Below are positions 25,068 through 32,807 of a DNA stretch of 33,525 bases, piece by piece (position 1 is the stretch's first letter; each line of letters opens with the position of its first letter). Source of the stretch: an uncultured Spartobacteria bacterium (GTDB lineage: Bacteria; Verrucomicrobiota; Verrucomicrobiia; Chthoniobacterales; Chthoniobacteraceae); assembly GCA_903916085.1 (NCBI GenBank), contig CAIWVL010000046.1, forward strand, positions 1 through 33,525, written 5' to 3'. A model generated the notes under the pieces. That model did no database searches and was not told the origin of the DNA. It saw nothing but the letters and a program-made list of their open reading frames with translations. The position numbers and the translations under genes were made by a program.

Positions 25068-26108
25068 ATGGCACAAAAACCCGACGCAACTCCGGACGAC
25101 AGCAAGGCGACCGCCGCCCGCAACAAGAACCTCGATATCGCCCTCCAACAGATCCACAAGGACTTTGGTGATGGAGCAATCATGCGGTTGGGCTCGGCGC
25201 AACAGATGGATGTGGAAGTCATCCCCACAGGCAACATTCTGATCGACAGAGCTTTGGGCGTTGGGGGTTTCCCTCGGGGACGTATCGTTGAAATCTTCGG
25301 CCCAGAGTCCTCTGGAAAAACCACATTGACACTCACGGTCATCGCTCAGGCCCAGAAAATGGGTGGACTGGCTGGTTTTATCGACGTGGAACACGCTCTG
25401 GATCCCGCTTACGCCAAGAAACTGGGCGTGAACATCGAAGAACTACTGGTTTCCCAGCCTTCTTCCGGGGAAGAAGCGCTTCGCATTTGCGAAACTCTTG
25501 TCCGCTCCAATGCTTTGGACGTCATCGTGTTAGACTCCGTCGCAGCGCTCGTCACCAAGGCAGAACTCGAAGGCGACATCGGTGACGCCACCGTAGGCGC
25601 CCAAGCACGTCTCATGAGCTCCGCGCTGCGTAAGCTCACCGCCCTGATTTCCAAGGCCAGCACGGTGGTCATTTTCACAAACCAAATCCGCGAAAAGATC
25701 GGGGTCATGTTTGGCAACCCCGAAACGACACCAGGCGGGAAGGCGCTTAAGTTCTACGCGAGTGTGCGTTGCGACATCCGGCGTATCGGTGCGATTAAAA
25801 TTGCTGACGGCACGGTCACCGGCAACCGCACGAAGGTGAAGATGGTGAAAAACAAAGTTGCGCCTCCGTTTACGGAAGCTGAGTTCGACATCATGTACAA
25901 CGAAGGCATTTCTTCCACGGGTGCCCTGTTGGATCTAGCTCTGGAACAAGGCATTGTCGAAAAACGTGGCTCCTGGTTGTCCTATAAGGGCTCGCAGTTG
26001 GCACAAGGCCGCGACGCCGCCAAGGAAGTCCTCAAAAATAACGCCGAGCTGTACGCAGAAATTGAGACTGCGGTGAAAGCCAAGCTCGACGAACCCTCTA
26101 CCAAATAG
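25068..26108 (+). CDS. recA: RecA recombinase
   Basis: 346 aa, normal length. '[17 protein letters not shown]' (Walker A), '[18 protein letters not shown]' (catalytic Glu region, with the usual 'AEHALD' reading 'VEHALD'), '[20 protein letters not shown]' (Walker B), '[20 protein letters not shown]' (L2/DNA binding) and '[19 protein letters not shown]'. Role: homologous recombination and SOS induction. No LexA-type palindrome is seen in the 60 bp before the start, so SOS control is not evident. Downstream is a hairpin and then recG. Confidence 0.98.
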   Translation: MAQKPDATPDDSKATAARNKNLDIALQQIHKDFGDGAIMRLGSAQQMDVEVIPTGNILIDRALGVGGFPRGRIVEIFGPESSGKTTLTLTVIAQAQKMGGLAGFIDVEHALDPAYAKKLGVNIEELLVSQPSSGEEALRICETLVRSNALDVIVLDSVAALVTKAELEGDIGDATVGAQARLMSSALRKLTALISKASTVVIFTNQIREKIGVMFGNPETTPGGKALKFYASVRCDIRRIGAIKIADGTVTGNRTKVKMVKNKVAPPFTEAEFDIMYNEGISSTGALLDLALEQGIVEKRGSWLSYKGSQLAQGRDAAKEVLKNNAELYAEIETAVKAKLDEPSTK

Positions 26109-26117
26109 ACGGTTAGG

Positions 26118-26153
26118 GCGCTTTCTGGGGTCTTCTGTCGCCCCAAAAAGCGC
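26118..26153 (+). terminator. Hairpin after recA
   Basis: GCGCTTTCTGGGG / CCCCAAAAAGCGC: 13-bp stem with one mismatch and 10-bp loop, starting 10 bp after the recA stop. No T-run, so it may be a weak terminator or mRNA-stabilising stem. Confidence 0.6.
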
Positions 26154-26228
26154 TCCGAACCGCAGGCTTGCCAGAAATTAGAGACCGGTGGTTCCAGCCG
26201 CTACGCTCCTGTCACCACCATCCGATTT

Positions 26229-26287
26229 CTTCCGAAGCCTCCGGTTCGGTTGCCAGCCTGGACCTTACAGCAAGCCAAACAATTTCA
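26229..26287 (+). repeat. Dispersed 59-bp repeat, copy A
   Basis: Intergenic element between recA and recG. It matches 48 of 59 bases, without gaps, to the reverse complement of 32642-32700; shared core GAAGCCTCCGG(T/C)TCGGTTGCC. Both copies are outside genes. The rest of the 26109-26328 gap holds the recA hairpin and nothing else I recognise. Confidence 0.78.
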
Positions 26288-26328
26288 CCGTACTGCCCAC
26301 TAGGCTGTGAATCCTTAAAACCTGCACT

Positions 26329-28443
26329 ATGCGCTGGGAAACGCCGCTGAATGAGCTGCCCTGGATTGGGCCACAACGGGTTAGACAGCTCACTCGGTTT
26401 GGCCTCGAGACCCTGGGGGATCTCGTCTCCCATTTTCCCAAGCGCTGGGAAGACCGTTCCCGATTCGACCGCTTTCCCCGCGAGGAATCGGACACTCCGG
26501 TATGCGTGTGCGGCGTGGTCCAAGCCACCACAATCCAACGCCGGGGCCGCGCTCGCAACTTCGAGGTGCTGCTTGTCGAAGAAAATGGAGGCGCACTTTC
26601 CGGCCAAATCACGGTCCGTTGGTTCAATCTGTTTTGGGTAGAAAAAGTAGTCGCAACAGGCTCACGCCTTGTTATTTACGGCAAACCTAAACGACGCGGC
26701 CGCCAAATCGTTTTCGAGCAACCAGAATTCGAAGTCTTAGAGGACGAATCCGGCGGTTCGCTGCACCTCCAGCGCATCGTACCGATCCACCGGGCCACCG
26801 AAGGACTGTCTACACGGATGCTCCGCTGGCTCATTTGGGAGGCCTTGCAACTGCTTGAGGCAGCGCACCTTCCCAATCTTATACCAGCCAACCTGGACGC
26901 CTTCCCGCGCGTCGAAGCACTCCGCCAAATCCATTTCCCAGACTCGTTTGAAGCCCTCGCTCGGGCACGGAAACACCTCGTGCTCACCGAGTTTTTTGGT
27001 ATGCAGCTCTTCATCGCGCAGAGACGCGCCCAGCAACAAGCGGAACCCGGTCTCTGCCACGCCGCATCCTCTGTTCTCCTTGAACGTCTCCACGCCAACC
27101 TGCCCTTCCCGCTCACCGGCGCACAGTTACGCTCCATTGCAGAGATTCGCGCGGACATGGCGTCCGAACGTCCCATGAACCGATTACTGCACGGAGACGT
27201 CGGTGCCGGCAAAACGCTCGTCGCCCTATCTGCGATGCTGCTAGCCGTTGAAGCAGGTTTCCAAGCCGCCCTCATGGCACCTACGCAGATTCTCGCGGAA
27301 CAGCATTATCTCCAATTCCAAAGGCTCTGCACGCCGCTGGGCATTCGAGTGGCTTTGCGCACGGGAAATCGACGCGAAGAATCCGGACCGATGCCACTTT
27401 TTGATCATGACCGGTGGCAGCAAGCGCTCGTGTCGGGAAGCGGCGAGCGACCAACCGCGCCTGCGCAAGAGCCACCGCATATCGTTGTCGGCACCCATGC
27501 GTTATTGCACAGCAAAACACTTTTCTCGCGCCTCGGCCTCGCGGTGATCGACGAACAACACAAGTTTGGCGTCCTCCAACGCGCCACCCTCCGGGCGCAG
27601 GGCCGGTGTCCGGACATGCTCGTGATGACGGCTACGCCCATTCCGCGTACGCTCACGATGAGCCTGTACGGGGATCTCGATGTTTCTACGCTGGATGAAC
27701 TTCCCAAGGGACGCGGCAAGATTATCACCGGCGTCCGGGACGCCTCCAAAGTCCCAGAGGCAGCCAAGTTTATCCGCGAACACCTGGAGGCAGGAAGACA
27801 GGCTTATGTGGTGTATCCGCTGATTGACGCCTCGGAAAAGTCCGAGGCCAAGGCAGCGGCGGCTGAGTTTGAAAAGTGGCAGCAACTCCTCGCTCCGATG
27901 CCCTGCGCCCTGCTTCACGGCAGGATTCCGCCTGAGGAAAAAGAGAGCATCATGGAGCAGTTTCGTTTGGGGAACACGAAGGCGCTGATCGCAACGACCG
28001 TGATTGAGGTGGGCATCGACGTTCCCAACGCGAATTTGATGCTCATCGAGAATGCCGAACGCTTCGGCTTAGCACAATTGCATCAGCTACGAGGCCGGGT
28101 GGGGCGAGGCGTTCACAAGAGCTACTGCATCTTGCTCACAAACGCGGCAGAACCCGGTGCCCTTGAAAAGTTGCAGGTGCTTGAGCGCACCTCCAACGGC
28201 TTCGACATCGCAGAAGCCGACTGGGAGCTACGAGGTCCCGGGGACCTCCTGGGAACCGCCCAAAGCGGCCTGCCGCCACTACGCATCGGCAACCTGTCGC
28301 GTGACTCCGACCTGATGCATCAGGCGCGGGGAGCAGCTTTCGTGGTCGTGGAACGCGATCCCGCCTTGGAAGAGCCCTCTCACCGACCCTACCGTGCGCT
28401 ACTCCACGCGAAACCGGCGAGCGACCTCTCACAGGTGAGCTAG
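26329..28443 (+). CDS. recG: ATP-dependent DNA helicase RecG
   Basis: 704 aa. N-terminal wedge/OB domain ('LPWIGPQRVRQLTRFGLETL', 'FPKRWEDRSRFDRFP'), then helicase motifs: I 'LHGDVGAGKTLVALSA', Ia 'LMAPTQILAEQHY', II 'LAVIDEQHKFGVLQR' (DEQH), III 'MTATPIPRTLTMSLYGDLDV', V 'ATTVIEVGIDVPNANLMLIE', VI 'QLHQLRGRVGRGVHKSYC', and the C-terminal TRG region 'RGPGDLLGTAQSGLPPL'. Role: branch migration and rescue of stalled replication forks; functionally linked with recA upstream. Start at ATG 26329. Confidence 0.96.
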   Translation: MRWETPLNELPWIGPQRVRQLTRFGLETLGDLVSHFPKRWEDRSRFDRFPREESDTPVCVCGVVQATTIQRRGRARNFEVLLVEENGGALSGQITVRWFNLFWVEKVVATGSRLVIYGKPKRRGRQIVFEQPEFEVLEDESGGSLHLQRIVPIHRATEGLSTRMLRWLIWEALQLLEAAHLPNLIPANLDAFPRVEALRQIHFPDSFEALARARKHLVLTEFFGMQLFIAQRRAQQQAEPGLCHAASSVLLERLHANLPFPLTGAQLRSIAEIRADMASERPMNRLLHGDVGAGKTLVALSAMLLAVEAGFQAALMAPTQILAEQHYLQFQRLCTPLGIRVALRTGNRREESGPMPLFDHDRWQQALVSGSGERPTAPAQEPPHIVVGTHALLHSKTLFSRLGLAVIDEQHKFGVLQRATLRAQGRCPDMLVMTATPIPRTLTMSLYGDLDVSTLDELPKGRGKIITGVRDASKVPEAAKFIREHLEAGRQAYVVYPLIDASEKSEAKAAAAEFEKWQQLLAPMPCALLHGRIPPEEKESIMEQFRLGNTKALIATTVIEVGIDVPNANLMLIENAERFGLAQLHQLRGRVGRGVHKSYCILLTNAAEPGALEKLQVLERTSNGFDIAEADWELRGPGDLLGTAQSGLPPLRIGNLSRDSDLMHQARGAAFVVVERDPALEEPSHRPYRALLHAKPASDLSQVS

Positions 28444-28558
28444 CGGGAGAGGAGGCTCGGAAGCATGGGATCCAGCAAGGGGAGATAGGGGAGACACAAG
28501 CCCGCCATGAAAGAGCAAAAGACGCTTGCTGATTAGCGCTCTTCCATTGCCACCCATT

Positions 28559-28580
28559 CCCTCCCCTTGATTCCCATTCT
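28559..28580 (+). repeat. Pyrimidine-rich 22-bp leader element, copy near alaS
   Basis: CCCTCCCCTTGATTCCCATTCT lies 34 bp before the chosen alaS start. The pyc leader carries the same motif with two changes (minus strand, 1198-1177), again about 45 bp before the start. The remainder of the 28444-28614 gap shows no other clear signal. Confidence 0.45.
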
Positions 28581-28614
28581 CACTTCTCGCCTTCTCCCCC
28601 TGAGACTCCCTACC

Positions 28615-31386
28615 ATGCCCGCTTTTGCACCCATGATGACGAGCGCCCAGATCCGCCAATCGTTTCTCGATTTCTTTCGGGGGAAACAACACACCCTCGT
28701 ACCCTCCTCGAGCCTGCTCCCGGATTCCCCCAACCTACTGTTCACCAACGCCGGGATGAACCAGTTCGTTCCCATCTTCCTAGGCCAAAAGCAGCCCGAT
28801 GTGACGCGCTGGGCCTCCGCCACGCCCACCCTCGATACACGCGCGGCCGATACTCAAAAGTGCATCCGCGCCGGTGGTAAACACAACGATCTCGAGGACG
28901 TCGGCCTCGACACGTATCACCACACTTTCTTTGAAATGTTGGGAAACTGGTCCTTTGGCGATTACTTCAAAAAAGAAGCCATCCAATGGGCTTGGGAACT
29001 TATCGTCGTCATCTGGAAATTCCCGCCGCAGAGACTCTACGCCACCATCTACCAACCCGACCCCGCACTCGGCGACCCTGCCTCCCGCGATCAGGAAGCC
29101 TGGGAACTCTGGGCCGACCTATTCCGTAGCGTCGGTTTGGATCCAGCGGTTCACATCGTTAACGGCAACAAGAAGGACAACTTCTGGATGATGGGCGACA
29201 CCGGTCCCTGCGGCCCCTGCTCGGAACTGCACGTCGACCTCACCCCCTCGGGCGACACCAAGGGTGCCCTTGTCAACATGGGCTCAAGTGAGTGCATCGA
29301 AATCTGGAACCTCGTCTTCATCCAGTTTAACGCCAACCCTGACGGCTCATTTTCGCCCCTCCCTGCCCAGCACGTGGATACTGGTATGGGTTTTGAACGC
29401 GTCTGCTCTATTATCCAAGGCACGCGCAACTTCGCAGAGTTCAGCAACGTACGCATCTCCAACTACGAGACGGACGTTTTCCGTCCCATTTTCGACGAAC
29501 TCGAAAAACTCAGCGGCCGTCATTACGCCAGCACGCTTCCTCAACAAAACGCCACCGGCCAATACGTGGCCGTCACTCCCCAGGAACAGCTCGACGTCGC
29601 TTTCCGCGTCATCGCCGATCACATCCGCACCCTCTCTTTCGCCGTGGCCGATGGCATCCAGCCCGGTAACAACGACCGCAATTACGTTCTTCGTCGCATC
29701 CTCCGCCGGGCCATTCGTTACGGACGCATTCTAGGCTTCCGCGAACCATTCTTCTACAAACTCGTCCCTGTGCTTTCCCGTACGATGGGCGATGTTTTCC
29801 CCGAAATCCGCACTCGCCAGGCCTTTGTGGAAGAAGTCTTAAAGCGTGAGGAAGAGGCCTTTAACAAGACCCTCGACCGTGGCATCGCACTCTTTAATGA
29901 AGAGTTGTCTCGCCTGGACGCTGCGGGAAGCCGCGCCGTTTCAGGCGCATTCGCCTTCCAACTTTACGACACCTCAGGCTTCCCTCTGGATCTCACCGAG
30001 CTCATGGCTCGTGAACATGGGTTCAGCGTCGATACCGCTGGGTTTGAAGTCCTCATGGAGGCCCAGCGTTCCAGAGCCCGTGCCGCTCAGAAAAAAGAAA
30101 TCATTGAACTTTCTCAAATAGAGACAGTAACACCCACGCAGTTCATCGGGTACGACGCTCTCTCGACCACCGCCAAAGTCATCGAGGTCGTTTCTCTCAA
30201 AAACAAAACAGCCGTTATTCTCGACGTATCTACCGCTTACGCCGAAATGGGCGGTCAAATCGGGGATTCTGGTGTGCTCGAATCAGGTGCCGACTACTGG
30301 CAGGTTCTGAACACCACCAAGAGCGGTCCCGTGTGGCTCCATTTCATCGAAGGCGAGCACGCTCCCGCTGTAGGCCAGGACGTTACTTTCTTCGTCAACA
30401 CCGACCGTCGGCGCGCCGTCGAACGTCATCACTCCGTCACGCATCTCCTGCATTGGGCTTTGCATGAAGTCGTTTCCAAGGAAGCCTCTCAAAAGGGCTC
30501 TTTCGTCGGCACAGATAAACTCACTTTCGACTTCTCCAGCAGTGCTCTTTCACCAAATCAGTTGCGCGATGTCGAGCGACTCGTCAATGAGCGCATTCTG
30601 GAAAACGGCCAAGTCAGCTGGCACGAACTTCCCTATTCAGAGGTCAAAAAACAGCCCGGCATTCTACAGTTCTTCGGCGAGAAGTACGGAGACATTGTGC
30701 GCGTTGTCCAAATGGGAGGAAAAGCCAGCGCCCTCGATGGTTACTCCATGGAGTTGTGTGGCGGCACGCACGTGCGTCACACCGGCGAAATCGGTCAATT
30801 CAGGATCGTTTCCGAAGGTGCCGTTGCTGCAGGTATCCGCCGTATCGAAGCGTTCGCAGGCCTTCCAGCGTATCATTCCGCTGTCGACGAAACGGCGAGG
30901 CTGAAGGCCGTCGCCTTGCAGCTTGGAACGCCTCTCGCAGATCTCGAGCGCAAGATCGAATCCCTTCTGGCCCAGCAACGTGAGTTAGAAAAAAACCTCA
31001 AAGCCGCTCTCCAACGTGAGGCCGCTCAGGAGGCGCACCGCTTGCTCAAACACGCAGACACGTTCGGTTCCACCCCTGCGATCATTGCCACCGTGCCAAA
31101 CACTTCCGCAGACGCGATTCAAGCCATCGCGGACGCTCTCAAAAGCCACTTCGAGGGAGTCGTATTCCTCGCGGCAACGCTCGACTCCAACGTCGCTCTT
31201 GTTGCCACCGTTTCCCCCAACTTCACCAAAGTTGCAGCCGCCGGAAAACTGATCCAGACGGCAGCTCCTCTTGTTGAAGGAAAAGGCGGGGGACGACCAG
31301 ACGCTGCGCGCGGGGCGGGGCGCCATTTAGCTGGGGTTGCTGCGGCATTACAATCGGTGCGCGAGACGCTCGCTGGGACTGCATAG
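28615..31386 (+). CDS. alaS: Alanyl-tRNA synthetase
   Basis: 923 aa from ATG 28615; ATG 28633 or 28636 are alternatives, while the track start is an unlikely TTG. Class II core: 'FTNAGMNQFVPIFLGQ', 'IRAGGKHNDLEDVGLDTYHH', 'EMLGNWSFGDYFKKEAIQWA', 'DNFWMMGDTGPCGPCSE', 'IWNLVFIQFN' and 'DTGMGFERVCSIIQG'. Editing domain with zinc motif 'RHHSVTHLLHWAL' and 'MELCGGTHVRHTG'; C-Ala domain ends with 'GKGGGRPDAARGAG'. Charges tRNA-Ala and clears misacylated Ser/Gly. Only 35 bp separate it from rnc. Confidence 0.97.
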   Translation: MPAFAPMMTSAQIRQSFLDFFRGKQHTLVPSSSLLPDSPNLLFTNAGMNQFVPIFLGQKQPDVTRWASATPTLDTRAADTQKCIRAGGKHNDLEDVGLDTYHHTFFEMLGNWSFGDYFKKEAIQWAWELIVVIWKFPPQRLYATIYQPDPALGDPASRDQEAWELWADLFRSVGLDPAVHIVNGNKKDNFWMMGDTGPCGPCSELHVDLTPSGDTKGALVNMGSSECIEIWNLVFIQFNANPDGSFSPLPAQHVDTGMGFERVCSIIQGTRNFAEFSNVRISNYETDVFRPIFDELEKLSGRHYASTLPQQNATGQYVAVTPQEQLDVAFRVIADHIRTLSFAVADGIQPGNNDRNYVLRRILRRAIRYGRILGFREPFFYKLVPVLSRTMGDVFPEIRTRQAFVEEVLKREEEAFNKTLDRGIALFNEELSRLDAAGSRAVSGAFAFQLYDTSGFPLDLTELMAREHGFSVDTAGFEVLMEAQRSRARAAQKKEIIELSQIETVTPTQFIGYDALSTTAKVIEVVSLKNKTAVILDVSTAYAEMGGQIGDSGVLESGADYWQVLNTTKSGPVWLHFIEGEHAPAVGQDVTFFVNTDRRRAVERHHSVTHLLHWALHEVVSKEASQKGSFVGTDKLTFDFSSSALSPNQLRDVERLVNERILENGQVSWHELPYSEVKKQPGILQFFGEKYGDIVRVVQMGGKASALDGYSMELCGGTHVRHTGEIGQFRIVSEGAVAAGIRRIEAFAGLPAYHSAVDETARLKAVALQLGTPLADLERKIESLLAQQRELEKNLKAALQREAAQEAHRLLKHADTFGSTPAIIATVPNTSADAIQAIADALKSHFEGVVFLAATLDSNVALVATVSPNFTKVAAAGKLIQTAAPLVEGKGGGRPDAARGAGRHLAGVAAALQSVRETLAGTA

Positions 31387-31421
31387 TTTCATTTAGCCCA
31401 GAAACTTGTTATGTGTTGTAA

Positions 31422-32156
31422 ATGAACCCTCTTGAGCAACGCATTCAATACAAGTTCAGGAATCCGCTTCTCCTAGCCGAGGCCCTGACTCATCCCAGCC
31501 TCGGCTACGAGACTCAGCGTCATCACTTTGACAACCAGCGTCTTGAGTTCCTTGGAGACGCTGTGTTGCAACTTATTTTCACCGAATTCCTATTCGACTC
31601 GTATCCTGAACTGCCAGAAGGTGAGTTAACTAAGCTCAGAGCGCGTTTAGTTTCACGCGATGGGTTACGCGTCAACGCAGAGGCCCTCGACCTTGGCAAG
31701 TATCTGATGATGGGACGTGGCGAAGAGGCCACAGGTGGTCGGGGCCGCGCCTCAGCACTCGCAGACGCCTATGAGGCCATGATCGGTGCCCTCTACCTGG
31801 ATTCCGACTACGTCACCGTAAGGCGGATCGTCCTTACCGAAACGCGCGAACGCCTCGAAGAACTCGTTGTTGAAGATCCAACTGCCAATCCCAAAGGCCG
31901 TTTGCAGGAAATTCTTCAAGCCATCACTCCGCAGAGTCCTTCCTATGAGGTCGTCGAACAATTCGGCCCTGAACACATGAAACAATTTGTCACTCGGATC
32001 CTGTGGGAAGGTCGGGAACTCGCGCGCGGCAATGGACGCAGCAAAAAGGACGCCGAAGTCCAAGCGGCTCGAAAAGCCATTGAACTACGCGCGTGGGAGG
32101 CCTCCACTTTGCCCCAACCCAACGCATCTTCTCCCACGAACAACTTTGCCGAATAG
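31422..32156 (+). CDS. rnc: Ribonuclease III
   Basis: 244 aa. RNase III signature 'NQRLEFLGDAVLQLIFTEFL', second catalytic helix 'ASALADAYEAMIGALYLDSD' (D and E metal ligands), linker, then a dsRBD 'NPKGRLQEILQAITPQSPSY' ... 'GNGRSKKDAEVQAARKAIEL'. Processes rRNA precursors and double-stranded RNA. Length is normal, with a short disordered tail. The gene ends 1 bp before the first DnaA box of the candidate origin. Confidence 0.96.
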   Translation: MNPLEQRIQYKFRNPLLLAEALTHPSLGYETQRHHFDNQRLEFLGDAVLQLIFTEFLFDSYPELPEGELTKLRARLVSRDGLRVNAEALDLGKYLMMGRGEEATGGRGRASALADAYEAMIGALYLDSDYVTVRRIVLTETRERLEELVVEDPTANPKGRLQEILQAITPQSPSYEVVEQFGPEHMKQFVTRILWEGRELARGNGRSKKDAEVQAARKAIELRAWEASTLPQPNASSPTNNFAE

Positions 32157-32460
32157 CTGTGAACAACTTCCCACAAGTGCGAGCAACTTTGAACCATCCA
32201 CAAACTCCACGTCTTTGTTCACAGCCATTCGCCAGTTGTACACAGGCATTTTTACTACATAAATCCCTGCTCAAACGGTGGTTATTGGTGCCTTAGAGCG
32301 CTTATTCACACACTGAAGAAGAAGAAGAATGGCCTCGTTTTTTCTATATCTCTTCAGAAGCTGTGTACAACTTCCACATCTCCTGCCTCGCTCCACTTCG
32401 GAACCTTACCTGCCATACTGTTGGAATGGGGCAGCGATCATCTCTTAAATCATGCCGAAC
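32157..32460. other. oriC: Candidate replication origin (DnaA-box cluster)
   Basis: Gene-free stretch with five matches to the DnaA-box form TTNTNCACA: 32158-32166 (minus, TTGTTCACA), 32215-32223 (plus, TTGTTCACA), 32236-32244 (plus, TTGTACACA), 32302-32310 (plus, TTATTCACA) and 32362-32370 (minus, TTGTACACA). Chance expectation is about one per 8 kb counting both strands. AT-rich patches (TTTTTACTACATAAAT at 32249; TTTTTTCTATATCTCTTC at 32337) could be unwinding elements, and a GAAGAAGAAGAAGAA run follows the TTATTCACA box. Four parS sites lie 15-19 kb away. dnaA itself is not in the window, so this remains a prediction. Confidence 0.62.
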
Positions 32461-32479
32461 ATTTGCTTGGTTTGCGGTG

Positions 32480-32636
32480 CTAGTTAGAGCGCCTAAAAAA
32501 GAGAGCTCACGCGGAGATGCGGAGAACGCGGAGCTTTTATAAAACCTTATTTCGAAGGTTATTCCGTAATTTCTCCGCGCTCTCTGCGCCTCCGCGTGAG
32601 CCCTCTTTTTTGGGTTAATTTAGGCGTTCTAAGTAG
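32480..32636. mobile_element. MITE-like palindromic element
   Basis: 157 bp bounded by 18-bp terminal inverted repeats CTA(G/C)TTAGA(G/A)CGCCTAAA with two mismatches. Inside lie a further long imperfect palindrome, AAAAAAGAGAGCTCACGCGGAGATGCGGAGAACGCGGAG against CTCCGCGCTCTCTGCGCCTCCGCGTGAGCCCTCTTTTTT (five mismatches in 39), and a central AT-rich spacer. No coding capacity. 'CTCTGCGCCTCCGCGTGAG'-type repeats occur widely in bacterial genomes. I see no clear target-site duplication. Transcribed, it would form a very stable hairpin. Confidence 0.7.
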
Positions 32637-32641
32637 TGCGA

Positions 32642-32700
32642 TGAAATTGTTCGGACTGCTAACAGGTCCAAGTCGGCAACCGAGCCGGAGGCTTCAGAAG
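32642..32700 (-). repeat. Dispersed 59-bp repeat, copy B (inverted)
   Basis: Reverse complement matches copy A (26229-26287) at 48 of 59 positions without gaps. It begins 5 bp after the MITE-like element, possibly a shared insertion hot spot. The following 32701-32807 stretch shows no further clear feature besides the expected promoter of the downstream gene. Confidence 0.78.
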
Positions 32701-32807
32701 CGAACTGATCCGACTTTCTTGCCCGTACTACCTACTAGACGCCTCAATTTCACTTCCATCCTTGGAACCTCGCACCCTTCGGCATTACCTTGCTGGGCTT
32801 CCTTCCG

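Noticed and set aside
25384-25400. GACGTGGAACACG in recA as a fifth parS
   Set aside because: Only the right half matches; it encodes the conserved DVEHALD of RecA and the palindrome is broken.
26676-27275. 199-aa minus-strand ORF
   Set aside because: Antisense shadow of recG.
28444-28614. T-box or other riboswitch before alaS
   Set aside because: No T-box consensus, specifier stem or terminator hairpin with T-run could be found in the short leader.
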